Below are positions 8,980 through 18,691 of a stretch of 60,507 nucleotides of DNA, one piece after another. The position numbers and the translations under genes are program-made. The notes under the pieces were generated by a model. That model had not been told where the DNA came from. It saw nothing but the letters and a program-made list of their open reading frames with translations, and did no database searches. Each line of letters starts with the position of its first letter. The stretch's first letter is position 1. This DNA comes from Lutibacter sp. GTDB lineage: Bacteria; Bacteroidota; Bacteroidia; Flavobacteriales; Flavobacteriaceae. The stretch lies in contig DAIDMK010000017.1 in assembly GCA_027449025.1 (NCBI GenBank), positions 1-60,507 of the forward strand, written 5' to 3'.

Positions 8980-9249
8980 ACAAATTTTTACTTTGGAAAA
9001 ATGATTTAAGGAGAGCTCTAGAAATTATTATTTTTGAACTTTATGCAAAACAATATCCATTGATTTTATGGAAACTATTTTTTCATCAGATAAACCTAAC
9101 TGTATTTTGGGATTAAGGGCTTCGAAAATTCATTTTTAAAACGACAACCAGAACACTGAAACAAAAATAATGAGTAGGTAAATATTTAATTTGATTGGCT
9201 TTGATGAAAAATTCATATTTTATTCTAAATTGAATCCTATCTTAGCTAA
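8980..9249 (+). other. Intergenic stretch without a recognised gene
   Basis: 270 bp between the ATPase stop and the copy B leader. It has only short ORFs and no GC-rich hairpin. AT-rich, with no clear promoter; I see nothing else to report. Confidence 0.4.
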
Positions 9250-9340
9250 ATGAAACGAGCATAACAAATTTTGATTTATAAAAGAATGATTAATGGCGAA
9301 CAGCATCTGTTACCAATAAAAAATAAAATTTAAACAGATG
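9250..9340 (+). promoter_or_regulatory. CxC-leader repeat, copy B
   Basis: It matches copy A over about 90 bp. A shared block runs from GAACGAG-like sequence to AGAATGATTAATGGCGAAC. The hairpin arms CATCTGTT (9304-9311) and AACAGATG (9333-9340) form a perfect 8-bp stem that contains the response regulator ATG at 9338. The peptide frame (9293-9319, MANSICYQ) has lost the first Cys and is shifted by an inserted T, while the stem is intact or even longer, which suggests stronger constraint on the hairpin than on the peptide. Confidence 0.6.
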
Positions 9341-10015
9341 AAATTATTACTCATAGAAGACGAGCAGGAATTAGCAAAAAGCATTCAAGAATATCTGAAT
9401 GGGAATGAATTTGTATGTGAATGGACCAATAAATTTTCCACAGCGCTTGATAAAATTTCAAATTATGATTACGATTGTATTCTACTTGATCTTATGCTGC
9501 CTGATGGTAATGGGCTAGAATTGTTGACAGAACTAAAAAAACAAAATAAAACAGATGGAGTTATTATTATATCTGCAAAAGAAACGTTGGATTCTCGTAT
9601 AGAAGGGTTTAATTTGGGAGCTGATGACTACCTCACGAAACCATTTCATTTATCAGAACTATTGGTAAGAATACAAGCATTAATTAGGCGAAAACAATTT
9701 AGTGGCAATAACATAGTTACTTTTAATGAAATTGAGATTGATTTACAATCCAAAACAGTAAAAGTGAACCATAAATTAGTTGAAATGACTAAGAAAGAAA
9801 TTGATTTGTTGTTATATTTAATTGGAAATCATAATCGAGTGTTGTCTAAAGGCGCAATTGCAGAACATCTGTCAGGTGATATGGCAGATATGCTAGATAA
9901 TCACGATTTTGTGTATGCGCATATTAAAAATTTGAAAAAAAAGTTGAAAAGTGCAAATGCCGTAGATTATATAAAAACAGTTTATGGTTTAGGTTATAAA
10001 TGGCAAAATGAGTAA
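9338..10015 (+). CDS. OmpR/PhoB-family response regulator
   Basis: 225 residues. The receiver domain (1-118) has acidic residues E7/D8, phosphoacceptor D51 in LLDLMLPDG and K101 in LTKPF. The C-terminal winged-helix DNA-binding domain ends in 'YIKTVYGLGYKW'. It overlaps the downstream kinase gene by 8 bp, so the two form a translationally coupled two-component system. The start codon is embedded in the copy B hairpin. Likely targets are the adjacent PAP2, PepSY and efflux genes (inference). Confidence 0.95.
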   Translation: MKLLLIEDEQELAKSIQEYLNGNEFVCEWTNKFSTALDKISNYDYDCILLDLMLPDGNGLELLTELKKQNKTDGVIIISAKETLDSRIEGFNLGADDYLTKPFHLSELLVRIQALIRRKQFSGNNIVTFNEIEIDLQSKTVKVNHKLVEMTKKEIDLLLYLIGNHNRVLSKGAIAEHLSGDMADMLDNHDFVYAHIKNLKKKLKSANAVDYIKTVYGLGYKWQNE

Positions 10016-11273
10016 AAAATTATTACATAAAACCCAGCAAATCTACTTAATTTTTGCAATTGTAATTTTCATTGTAATTGCACCTATATTTTATATTTTT
10101 TCAAGATGGATGTATATTAATAACATAGATGAAACTTTGGTAGATTACAAAGAGGATTTTATTGAAAAAATGCTTCCAAAATTAACAGAAGAAAATTTAT
10201 CCGTTTGGAATAATTTCAATACGACACAACAAATAAAACAATATTATCCGATAAAACGTGATACTATATTTTATACAACCTATTTTAGTGAAATTGAGCA
10301 AGAATTAGAACCTTATAGAGAATTAGAAACGCCAATTAAAATTGGTGAAAACAAGTATATATTTACTACTAAAATTAGCCTTTTTGAATCAGAAGATTTA
10401 ATAATAAGTATTGCTTTTTTATTTTTTATTTTAATCACTTTATTACTTATTGTTTTAGGAATTATTACGAATAAAATTTCTATTAAAATATGGAAACCTT
10501 TTTATGAAAACTTAGCCCAATTTGAAGCTTTTCAAATTGACAACCCAAACAAATTACACTTAAAACAAACAAATATTGAAGAATTTAATCGCCTTAATTT
10601 AAGTATTGAAAAATTGATTCAAAATAATTATATTATTTATGAAAATCAACGGGAATTTGTGGAAAATGCCGCGCACGAATTGCAAACTCCAATAGCAGTT
10701 TTTAAAGGTAAAATCGATATTTTAATGCAACGGTCTGATATTACAAAAGGGCAGGCTGAATTGCTGGAATCACTAAATAATAGCATTGCTCGTTTAAATA
10801 GATTGAACAAAAATTTATTGATGCTCTCTAAAATTGAGAAAAACACTTTGAATGAAATAACAAGTTTTCAAATTAAAGAAGTTATTGAAAAACAATTGGA
10901 GTTTTTTAAAGAACAGGCAATTCAAAAAAACATTCATATTGAATCACATATTAACAGTGTAATTAATATAACTGCCAACAAAGGTTTTACGGAAATCCTA
11001 TTCAGCAACCTGTTTTTAAATGCAATTCAGCATAATGTTATTAATGGAAATATTTCAATTTATATAGCAAAAAATAAACTTACGATTTCAAATACTGGAA
11101 TTTCTGCTACCATAAAATCGGAATCACTTTTTAATCGATTTTCAAAAATCAGTACTTCTGAAAAAGGGAATGGATTGGGTTTGGCTATTGTTAAAAAAAT
11201 AGTAGATCTAAATAATTGGTCAATTTCCTATTCCTATAAAAATAATTTACATTCATTTACCATAACTTTTTAA
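10008..11273 (+). CDS. Membrane sensor histidine kinase
   Basis: 421 residues. Two transmembrane helices (~12-33 and ~131-153) bracket a ~100-residue periplasmic sensor region, then a HisKA dimerisation domain with H223 in AAHELQTPIA, an N-box (LFLNAIQHN) and a G-box (GNGLGLAIVKKI) of the HATPase domain. It is partner of the overlapping response regulator. The periplasmic domain is not one I recognise, so the stimulus is unknown. Confidence 0.93.
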   Translation: MSKKLLHKTQQIYLIFAIVIFIVIAPIFYIFSRWMYINNIDETLVDYKEDFIEKMLPKLTEENLSVWNNFNTTQQIKQYYPIKRDTIFYTTYFSEIEQELEPYRELETPIKIGENKYIFTTKISLFESEDLIISIAFLFFILITLLLIVLGIITNKISIKIWKPFYENLAQFEAFQIDNPNKLHLKQTNIEEFNRLNLSIEKLIQNNYIIYENQREFVENAAHELQTPIAVFKGKIDILMQRSDITKGQAELLESLNNSIARLNRLNKNLLMLSKIEKNTLNEITSFQIKEVIEKQLEFFKEQAIQKNIHIESHINSVINITANKGFTEILFSNLFLNAIQHNVINGNISIYIAKNKLTISNTGISATIKSESLFNRFSKISTSEKGNGLGLAIVKKIVDLNNWSISYSYKNNLHSFTITF

Positions 11274-11329
11274 AATTCAAATTTAATTCAAAATTGAGTA
11301 ATTCTTTTGGTTAATTATAAAAACCAAAA

Positions 11330-12091
11330 ATGAGAATTATCTTAAATAATACCCTATTAATTATCTTGTTTTTTAATTTGTGGAATGTTAAAAGTCAATC
11401 TTTAAACAACCAAAAAATAAATGTATCCTCAAAATTTACGGACACTATTAAATCTAAAAGCATATTCAAAAGAAGTATTGTTCCTGTAAGTTTAATTGGG
11501 TTAGGAGTATTTGTAAATAAAAGTCATTTTGAAAGACAATTACAAACAGACCTACGAAATAAAGTTGGGAATAATTATAATTTACCAATTGATGACTATT
11601 TGCAATTTGTACCAGTTGCTGAAATGTATATGGCCGATATTTATGGTCTAAAAGCTAAAAATCATTGGTTCGATCAAACAAAATATTTGTTTATTTCAAA
11701 TTTAATTTCTTCAACAATTACGCATGGTTTAAAAAGAATTACTCAAAAAACACGACCAAATGGCTCACCAAATTCATTCCCTTCAGGCCATACAACATTG
11801 GCATTTACAAATGCAGCTGTTCTTTATAATGAATTTGAAGATTCCTCACCTATTTTGGCCTATAGTGGTTATGCTTTTGCCACCACAACTGGTGCATTTC
11901 GGATGATTAATAATAAACATTGGCTGTCTGATGTATTGGTTGGTGCAGGTGTTGGAATTTTGGCAACAGAATTAGTTTATTATTTTGAACCACTTAAAAA
12001 CTTTAACCCGTTTAAAAAAGTAAAAGGAATGTCGGTTGTTCCACTTATAGATGATAAACACTTCGGTTTTTATGCCCAAATAACTTTTTAA
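11330..12091 (+). CDS. PAP2-superfamily phosphatase
   Basis: 253 residues, secreted or membrane-associated (signal-like segment 8-22). The three phosphatase motifs are visible: KRITQKTRP, PSGHTT and the R-x5-H-x3-D motif (RMINNKHWLSD). Family members dephosphorylate lipid phosphates such as undecaprenyl pyrophosphate or phosphatidate in the envelope. It lies 57 bp after the kinase gene and is likely co-regulated with it, which suggests an envelope-related stimulus. Confidence 0.88.
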   Translation: MRIILNNTLLIILFFNLWNVKSQSLNNQKINVSSKFTDTIKSKSIFKRSIVPVSLIGLGVFVNKSHFERQLQTDLRNKVGNNYNLPIDDYLQFVPVAEMYMADIYGLKAKNHWFDQTKYLFISNLISSTITHGLKRITQKTRPNGSPNSFPSGHTTLAFTNAAVLYNEFEDSSPILAYSGYAFATTTGAFRMINNKHWLSDVLVGAGVGILATELVYYFEPLKNFNPFKKVKGMSVVPLIDDKHFGFYAQITF

Positions 12092-12168
12092 ATTAATATA
12101 AAACACAGTTTTTAAGATTTAAAAAGGAGAATGAACAAAGTGCTTTAACACAATAATAAAAGAAAAAT

Positions 12169-12393
12169 ATGGTGAAAATTCACTTTGGTTTAATTTTAAC
12201 ACTTTTTTGTTTAAATCTTTTACCATTACAAGGGCAAAACTTGGCTAATGTAACGGATAATAATTTAAAAGATTCATTCAACTTTTTATTTAAAGGATTT
12301 TACCTAAGCACCAAAAACCATGATATTAAAATGGCAGAAATTTTAGCGAATATGGATTTAAGTTTGGTAGATGTATTGGAAAATAGTTTTTGA
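12169..12393 (+). CDS. Small secreted protein of unknown function
   Basis: 74 residues with a clear signal peptide (hydrophobic residues 6-20, cleavage near LPLQGQ). The mature part is about 50 residues, helical and slightly charged. No family recognised. It lies between the PAP2 and PepSY-like genes in the same direction and may belong to that envelope-stress group. Confidence 0.5.
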   Translation: MVKIHFGLILTLFCLNLLPLQGQNLANVTDNNLKDSFNFLFKGFYLSTKNHDIKMAEILANMDLSLVDVLENSF

Positions 12394-12487
12394 TAATTCG
12401 ATTTTGAAGAACAGTACCAATAATTCAATATTAATTCAAATTTGGACAATACATTTGACTTATAAATAATTTTAAAACAATAAAAAA

Positions 12488-12949
12488 ATGAAAAAAATAA
12501 TGTTTTTAATGCTTGGGTCTGTGTTAGCACTATCTCAAGCCTGTGCTCAAACAAATGCACCAACTGAAGTGACAACTGCTTTTTCCCAAAAATTTCCAAC
12601 TGCAAAAAAAGTAACCTGGGATAAAGAAAATGAAACAGAGTGGGAAGCTGAATTTAAAGTGGATGGAAAAGAATTTTCCGCCAATTTTACTTCTGAAGGA
12701 ATTTGGAAAGAAACTGAGTATGAAATTTCAGAAGCTGAAATTCCAGCAGCAGTAAAACAAACGTTAAATAGTGAATTTGCAGATTATAAAATTGAAGAAT
12801 CAGAAGTTTCTGAAACAGTAGCCGGAAAAGTATATGAATTTGCTTTAGAGAAAGGTGAATCGGAACTTGAAGTTGGCATAGCGCCTGATGGAAAAGTAAT
12901 GAAAAAAGAAGTGAAAAATGAAGATGAAGAAGACAAAGACAAAGATTAA
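12488..12949 (+). CDS. PepSY-like (BLIP-type) secreted protein
   Basis: 153 residues. A signal peptide with a Cys/Ala end (LSQACAQ) is followed by two PepSY-like repeats, recognisable by 'FSQKFPTAKKVTWDKE' and 'EAEFKVDGKEFSANFT', and a final acidic tail (EDEEDKDKD). Such proteins often sit beside Bacteroidota two-component systems and are thought to act in the periplasm, perhaps as inhibitors or signal modulators. The exact role is unknown. Confidence 0.8.
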   Translation: MKKIMFLMLGSVLALSQACAQTNAPTEVTTAFSQKFPTAKKVTWDKENETEWEAEFKVDGKEFSANFTSEGIWKETEYEISEAEIPAAVKQTLNSEFADYKIEESEVSETVAGKVYEFALEKGESELEVGIAPDGKVMKKEVKNEDEEDKDKD

Positions 12950-12957
12950 TTATTGAA

Positions 12958-13004
12958 TAATATATAAAAAAGGTTGGCTTAAATCCGGCCTTTTTTATAT
13001 ATTA
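12958..13004 (+). terminator. Strong intrinsic terminator after the PepSY-like gene
   Basis: A perfect 16-bp stem (arms 12958-12973 and 12989-13004), with a GG/CC pair in the inner loop, has its T-run inside the right arm. It separates the PepSY gene from the efflux operon and could work in both directions. Confidence 0.85.
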
Positions 13005-13041
13005 ATAGTTTATAATAAATATCAAAATAAAGGTTTAATTA

Positions 13042-14355
13042 ATGGAAGTTTTCAAAGTAAAAAACCAAAATAAGCGATGTTTTTTTAGTGTACTGTTTTT
13101 AAGTAGTTTCTTTTTTGTTGCTTATAGTCAAACATTCGATGTAACCCATTATATAAACAAAGCTTTAGCGCAAAGTCCTTTATTGCAAAAACAAGTGAAC
13201 AATAATAAAATTATTGAGCTCGATTTAAAACAATTCAATGCCATTTACAAATCTCCTAAGGTAAGTTTGAATAGCAATGTATTGTTTGCTCCAATTATTT
13301 CAAAAGATGGAAATAACAATAAATTAGAATTGGTTTCTAACGGAAGTGCTAATTATGTTGGATATGATTTAGGTGCCAGTAACGGAGGACAATATCAAGC
13401 TTTGGTTTCTATAAATCAGCCTTTGTTTACGGCTAAATATTATAAAACACAGAAAAAAAATTCGTCAATTTCAAAAGTCAGGAATGAAAATGAGTCACTT
13501 CTAACAAAAACCGAATTGCAGCAAATTGTAACGCACCAATACATTCTTTGTATTCAATCGCAAAAACAAGTTGAAAATAATTTAAAAACCATTCAAATAA
13601 TTGAAGAACAGGTGGCTCAAATGAAAATATTGGTAAATGCCGGAATCTATAAATTGGTTGACTTAAAATTGTTGGAAATAGCCTTGCAGAACGGTCAAAT
13701 TGAATATGAGCGATCTAATGCGGATTTTCTTACTGGTTTTAATGACTTAAATTTAATCTGTGGAATAAATGATACTACTTTGTATGCTTTAGAAAATATA
13801 GCATTGAAATTAAGTTTACCGCAACAAAAACCATCTTTATTTTTAGAGCAATATAAATTAGATAGCTTGGCAATTAAAGCGCAACAAGAAATTTTTGAGC
13901 TTCAATATTTACCCCAAATAAGTGCTTTTGGAGATGCCGGGTTGAATGCCACTTACCAACCAACATTAAATCGTTTAGGTTTTAGCGTTGGAATTTCGGC
14001 AAGCTGGAATTTATTTGACGGGCATCAAAAAGAGTTTAAAAAAGAACAAACGCAATTATTGTTAGAAAATATAAACACTGATAAAAATTACTTTGAGAAT
14101 CAAAATAAGATTCAAAAAAACAATATTTTAAGTCAAATAAGTAGTTCAGACACACAAATTACATTAATAAATAAGCAATTAGAATCGTATAATGAGTTGC
14201 TGGAACTTTATAATATTGAAATAAAACATAGTCTTATTTCTGTTTTAGAATTAAAAACAATCATTAAAGAAATTGCTGCTAAAGAACAGGAAAAAACAAC
14301 TGTTTTAATGCTAAAAGAAATTTTAATCAACTCATATAATTATTGGAATAATTAA
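13042..14355 (+). CDS. TolC-family outer-membrane efflux protein
   Basis: 437 residues, signal peptide at the N-terminus (hydrophobic residues ~12-29, then YSQ). Long helical hairpins rich in Gln, Asn and Lys are typical of TolC/OEP proteins. The usual internal duplication is visible as two 'ALQN/AQSPLL'-type helical halves. It is the outer-membrane channel of the tripartite system completed by the next two genes, 10 bp and 0 bp apart. Confidence 0.87.
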   Translation: MEVFKVKNQNKRCFFSVLFLSSFFFVAYSQTFDVTHYINKALAQSPLLQKQVNNNKIIELDLKQFNAIYKSPKVSLNSNVLFAPIISKDGNNNKLELVSNGSANYVGYDLGASNGGQYQALVSINQPLFTAKYYKTQKKNSSISKVRNENESLLTKTELQQIVTHQYILCIQSQKQVENNLKTIQIIEEQVAQMKILVNAGIYKLVDLKLLEIALQNGQIEYERSNADFLTGFNDLNLICGINDTTLYALENIALKLSLPQQKPSLFLEQYKLDSLAIKAQQEIFELQYLPQISAFGDAGLNATYQPTLNRLGFSVGISASWNLFDGHQKEFKKEQTQLLLENINTDKNYFENQNKIQKNNILSQISSSDTQITLINKQLESYNELLELYNIEIKHSLISVLELKTIIKEIAAKEQEKTTVLMLKEILINSYNYWNN

Positions 14356-14365
14356 ATGCCTTCAA

Positions 14366-15277
14366 ATGAACAAAATTGTAACTAGTAGTTTAATGATCAT
14401 ATTGTTTTTCATTCAATCTTGTAAGAACAAAGAAACTTCAACTGATAATATTGCACATCAAAAACCTTTGGTAAGTGTCGTAAATCCTGTTTTAGGTGAA
14501 ATTCAAGAAAAAATACAAATTAACGGTCAAGTAGTGTATTTAAACAAAACTGATATTACTGCGCCAATTTCAGGTTATGTAACTTCAGTAAATTCGAAAT
14601 TGGGAGATTGGGTAAAAAAAGGAAATTTATTGTTTAGAATTCAAACCAAAGAAAGTCAAGCTTTGCAAAATTCAAATATAGCGACACCTGCTAATTTTGG
14701 TATTATTAATGTGTATGCAAGTGCCTCTGGTTTTATAAATGCGTTAACTATTTCGGATGCCGGTGTTTTTATTTCTGAAGGAAACGCAATGGCTACCATA
14801 GTAAAAGATCAGGATTTGGCGATTCAGGCAAATGTGCCATTTCAATATAATAAACTGCTAAACAGTATAAAAAATATTGAAATCGAGTTGCCAAATAAAG
14901 AGGTTAAAATAGCAACTTTTTATAAAACAATGCCAGTTGTTGATCCAGTTTCACAAACCCAGCAAGTATTTTTTAAACTGACTAATTACAGTGTTTTACC
15001 TGAGAATTTAAATGTGCTCATAAAATTTCCTAAACTAGAAAAAGGAAACATTACAATATTACCTAAAGAGGTGGTTTTAACCAATGAAACTCAAGATAAA
15101 TTTTGGATTTTAAAAGTTACACAAGATACTTTAGCAATAAAAATTCCAATAATTAAAGGAATTGAAAATGATGATAGTGTTGAAATTGTGAGTCCGTTGT
15201 TAAAACTATCAGATGTTATCGTTAAAAATGGCGGTTATGGTTTGCAAGACAGTACTAAAGTGAAAATTAAGCAATAA
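14366..15277 (+). CDS. RND efflux periplasmic adaptor (membrane fusion protein)
   Basis: 303 residues. A lipoprotein signal (FIQSCKNKE) is followed by a biotinyl-lipoyl-like hybrid domain (GYVTSVNSKLGDWVKKGNLL) and a beta-barrel region ('VDPVSQTQQVFFKL'). It is shorter than AcrA-type adaptors and has a reduced alpha-hairpin. It bridges the TolC-like protein and the RND pump. Its stop overlaps the next start (TAATG). Confidence 0.88.
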   Translation: MNKIVTSSLMIILFFIQSCKNKETSTDNIAHQKPLVSVVNPVLGEIQEKIQINGQVVYLNKTDITAPISGYVTSVNSKLGDWVKKGNLLFRIQTKESQALQNSNIATPANFGIINVYASASGFINALTISDAGVFISEGNAMATIVKDQDLAIQANVPFQYNKLLNSIKNIEIELPNKEVKIATFYKTMPVVDPVSQTQQVFFKLTNYSVLPENLNVLIKFPKLEKGNITILPKEVVLTNETQDKFWILKVTQDTLAIKIPIIKGIENDDSVEIVSPLLKLSDVIVKNGGYGLQDSTKVKIKQ

Positions 15278-18200
15278 TGGATAAATTATTTGTAAAATAT
15301 AAAAGTCCGATAGCCGTAATTTTAGTGCTTATTTTATTTGGAGGTGCTTATTCTTATAAGAATTTAAGCACATCACTTTTTCCAAATGTAACTTTTCCAA
15401 AAATTAAAATTATTGCCGATAACGGACAACAACCAGTTGATAAAATGATGGTTACGGTTACAAAACCATTAGAAAATGCTATTAAGAGAGTTGAAAATTT
15501 ACAATTGATTCGCAGTATTACCAGTATGGGAAGTTGCGAAATTTCAGCTTTTATGGATTGGGGTTCTGATATTGATGTAGATAAACAACGATTAGAATCG
15601 AGGATTGCACAAATCAAAAATGAGTTACCGCCCAATACGCAAATAACTGTTGAAAAAATGAATCCCTCTATTTTACCAATTATGGGATATTCTCTTCAAT
15701 CTGATGAAAAAAATCAAATTGAATTAAAAATGATTGGTGAATATATTGTGAAACCATATTTGTCTAGAATTAAAGGCGTTGCAGCTATTGAAGTTATTGG
15801 AGGAAAAACAAAAGAGTATCAAATTCTATTAGACCAAAATAAATTAAGTTTATTAAAACTAAATCCACAAGAAATTATAAATGCTATTGAGCAAACCGGA
15901 TTTATTCAATCGAATGGTTATGCGGTAGATTATAAAAGATTGTATCTAACAGTTACAGACGCAACGATTAATAATACCTCAGAATTAGAAAACCTGGTAA
16001 TTTTTGATGATGCCAAACGTAAAATCACAATAAGTGATGTTGCAAAAGTTGTAATTGCTGAAAAAACGGAATTTATTAAAATTAAAGCCGACGGAAAAGA
16101 TGTACCACTTATTGCAGTTTTAAAACAGCCTAACAGTAATTTAATAGAAGTTGCAGATCAGGTAACTCAAAAAGTAATAGAACTCAATAAAATTTTACCA
16201 AAAGGTGTCGAACTCAAGCAATATTACAATCAGGCTTCTTTTGTTGGTAATAGTTTAAAAAGTATTATTGATGTATTGTGGATTGGCCTTATTCTGGCAA
16301 TTATAGTTGTCATGATTTTCTTACGCTCTTTTAAAGCAAGCAGCGTTTTATTGGTTACTATACCAATAACATTAGGCCTTACATTTTTGGTGATGAAAGC
16401 TTTAGGCTATGATTTAAATATTATGACCATTGGCGCCATAGCTGCTGCCGTTGGATTAATTATAGATGATGCAGTTATTGTTATAGAACAAATTCATAGA
16501 ACTCATGAAGAATTTCCGAAAGAATCTCCAAGGGATCTAGTAGGGAAATCTATCAAATTTTTATTCCCTGCAATGGTAAGTTCTTCTTTAAGTACCATTG
16601 TAATTTTTCTTCCTTTTGTATTAATGACAGGTGTAGCAGGAGCCTATTTCAAAATTTTAACGGAAACGATGATTATAACGCTTACCGTATCATTTTTTGT
16701 TACATGGATAGGCCTTCCTGTAATTTATTTGCTTTTTTCAAGAAATAGGAATAAAAATAAAATAATAAAAGAACATTTAGTTCCTGAACAAAAATGGGTG
16801 CGTTTTTTTATTGAAAAACCCTTATTTAGTTATGTATTTATCGGTCTTTCTATCCTTAGTATTGTCTTTATTTTACCAAAATTAGAAACTGGTTTCTTAC
16901 CACAAATGGATGAGGGCTCTATCATATTAGACTATAACAGCCCAAATGGAACTTCACTTGAAGAAACCGACAGAATGTTAACTGAGGTTGATAATATTTT
17001 GGATAAAATTCCTGAAGTAAAAGCATATTCCAGAAGAACCGGTACGCAAATGGGATTTTTTATTACCGAACCAAACAGAGGTGACTATTTAATAGAGTTG
17101 CGTAAAAAAAGAAATAAAACAACTGAACAGGTAACGGATATTATTAGAAAACAAGTTGAAGCATCAATCCCTGCATTAACGGTTGATTTTGGTCAGGTAA
17201 TAACCGATATGTTGGGTGATTTAATGAGCAGTGTGCAACCCATAGAAATTAAAATTTTTGGAACTGATCACGAAAAATTAAAAGAATTATCTCAACAAAT
17301 AGCACAAAAAGTTGAGCAAGTACAAGGTACTGCAGATGTATTTGATGGGATTATTATTGCAGGCCCCATGTTTAAAATTTATCCAAAAGAGGCTATTTTA
17401 AAACAATATGGATTAACAGATATTGATCTTCAAAATCAGGTGCAAACCTATATTGAAGGAATAGTTGCTGGGGCAATTTTAGAGAAAGAGCAATTAACCA
17501 ATATTCGTGTTTTACATCCTGAAAATTATAAAACGCCCATCGAAAAATTAAAACATGCAAAGATAAGTACAAACACAGGCGAATATTTATCCTTGTCTAA
17601 TTTTGCAGATTTTACAATGTTGCCAGGTGTTGCAGAAATTGAAAGAGAAAATTTACAAACTATGGGCGTTGTTACTGCTCGTTTAAATAATAGAGATTTA
17701 GGAAGTGTAATGACTGATATTAAAAAAGAATTGTCTAAAATAAATCTTCCCTCTTCTTATCAAATAGAATATGGAGGTTCTTACGCAGAACAACAACAAT
17801 CATTTAAAGAATTACTTATGATTTTAATACTGGGTGGGTTATTAGTTTTTACAGTAGTTTTATTTATGTTTAGAAACTTATTAATTTCTTTTATCGTACT
17901 ATTTATAGGGATATTAGGAATATCTGGAAGTGTTTTAGCCTTATATCTGACCCATACACCACTCAATGTTGGAAGTTATACTGGAATTATTATGATTATT
18001 GGAATTTTAGGCGAAAATGCTATTTTTACAATTCAAAAATATTTTTATAAAGCTGAAAATAATACAGCAAAAAAAGCAATAATAGGCACTATATCAGAAC
18101 GGTTAAGACCAAATTTAATGACCATTATAGCTGCCGTCGTGGCATTAACACCATTGGCTTTAGGTATTGGAACAGGAGCTCAAATGCACCAGCCATTGGC

Positions 18201-18294
18201 GATTGCCGTTATTGGTGGTTTTATTATTGCTTTGCCACTTTTGTTGATTATTTTGCCAACGCTTATTTTTAAGTTTTTAAAATTGAAAAGGTAA
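15277..18294 (+). CDS. RND-family efflux permease
   Basis: 1005 residues with the RND pattern of 12 transmembrane helices and two large periplasmic loops. Helix 4 reads GLIIDDAVIVIEQI with the paired Asp typical of the hydrophobe/amphiphile (HAE) branch rather than the metal-exporting CusA branch. The N-terminus KSPIAVILVLILFGG and 'TSLFPNVTFPKI' are typical. With the two upstream genes it forms a tripartite exporter, probably controlled by the adjacent two-component system. The substrate is unknown. Confidence 0.93.
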   Translation: MDKLFVKYKSPIAVILVLILFGGAYSYKNLSTSLFPNVTFPKIKIIADNGQQPVDKMMVTVTKPLENAIKRVENLQLIRSITSMGSCEISAFMDWGSDIDVDKQRLESRIAQIKNELPPNTQITVEKMNPSILPIMGYSLQSDEKNQIELKMIGEYIVKPYLSRIKGVAAIEVIGGKTKEYQILLDQNKLSLLKLNPQEIINAIEQTGFIQSNGYAVDYKRLYLTVTDATINNTSELENLVIFDDAKRKITISDVAKVVIAEKTEFIKIKADGKDVPLIAVLKQPNSNLIEVADQVTQKVIELNKILPKGVELKQYYNQASFVGNSLKSIIDVLWIGLILAIIVVMIFLRSFKASSVLLVTIPITLGLTFLVMKALGYDLNIMTIGAIAAAVGLIIDDAVIVIEQIHRTHEEFPKESPRDLVGKSIKFLFPAMVSSSLSTIVIFLPFVLMTGVAGAYFKILTETMIITLTVSFFVTWIGLPVIYLLFSRNRNKNKIIKEHLVPEQKWVRFFIEKPLFSYVFIGLSILSIVFILPKLETGFLPQMDEGSIILDYNSPNGTSLEETDRMLTEVDNILDKIPEVKAYSRRTGTQMGFFITEPNRGDYLIELRKKRNKTTEQVTDIIRKQVEASIPALTVDFGQVITDMLGDLMSSVQPIEIKIFGTDHEKLKELSQQIAQKVEQVQGTADVFDGIIIAGPMFKIYPKEAILKQYGLTDIDLQNQVQTYIEGIVAGAILEKEQLTNIRVLHPENYKTPIEKLKHAKISTNTGEYLSLSNFADFTMLPGVAEIERENLQTMGVVTARLNNRDLGSVMTDIKKELSKINLPSSYQIEYGGSYAEQQQSFKELLMILILGGLLVFTVVLFMFRNLLISFIVLFIGILGISGSVLALYLTHTPLNVGSYTGIIMIIGILGENAIFTIQKYFYKAENNTAKKAIIGTISERLRPNLMTIIAAVVALTPLALGIGTGAQMHQPLAIAVIGGFIIALPLLLIILPTLIFKFLKLKR

Positions 18295-18399
18295 TACTTA
18301 GACGATAAAGATTGTTATTGAGATGTGGTGGTTAAAGAGATTAATGGATAGGGTAAGAATAGAATTTTAGACCCAATTTATAGGCAAAACAAGATTTAA

Positions 18400-18507
18400 A
18401 GTAGCCCGACTTTAGGAGGAATAAAGCGATGGTTTAATGGTGGAATTGCAGGATACATAGGCGTCACAAAAATGCACACACAAAACTTGATGAAGGTGAA
18501 GTGTTAA
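18400..18507 (+). pseudogene. Probable C-terminal remnant of a transposase
   Basis: Frame at 18400 reads 36 codons, including 'KRWFNGGIAGYIGVTKMHTQ', which resembles the 'GY.G..K.HTQ' end of IS5/IS1182-like DDE transposases. No start, catalytic residues or terminal repeats remain. The surrounding stretch 18295-18691 has no other gene. Identification rests on memory of the motif, so treat it as tentative. Confidence 0.35.
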
Positions 18508-18691
18508 AATTTATATAGATGTCTGGGGATAATTGTGTCGAATTGTTAAATTTAAAGGAAAAACACAGAGAATGATGTTTACGCACTTTTTAAGATAGAT
18601 GCTAAATATCAGTATTTTATATAAATATCAAATACTTTTTATCATTGGCTTCTCATTATTTTTAATCCTTAATTCACATTCGTAAGAATCT

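Noticed and set aside
15277-18294. Calling the RND pump a CusA-type copper exporter because of the nearby metal genes
   Set aside because: Helix 4 carries the paired Asp of the HAE branch and CusA-type metal motifs are not seen, so the drug-type or unknown-substrate call is safer.
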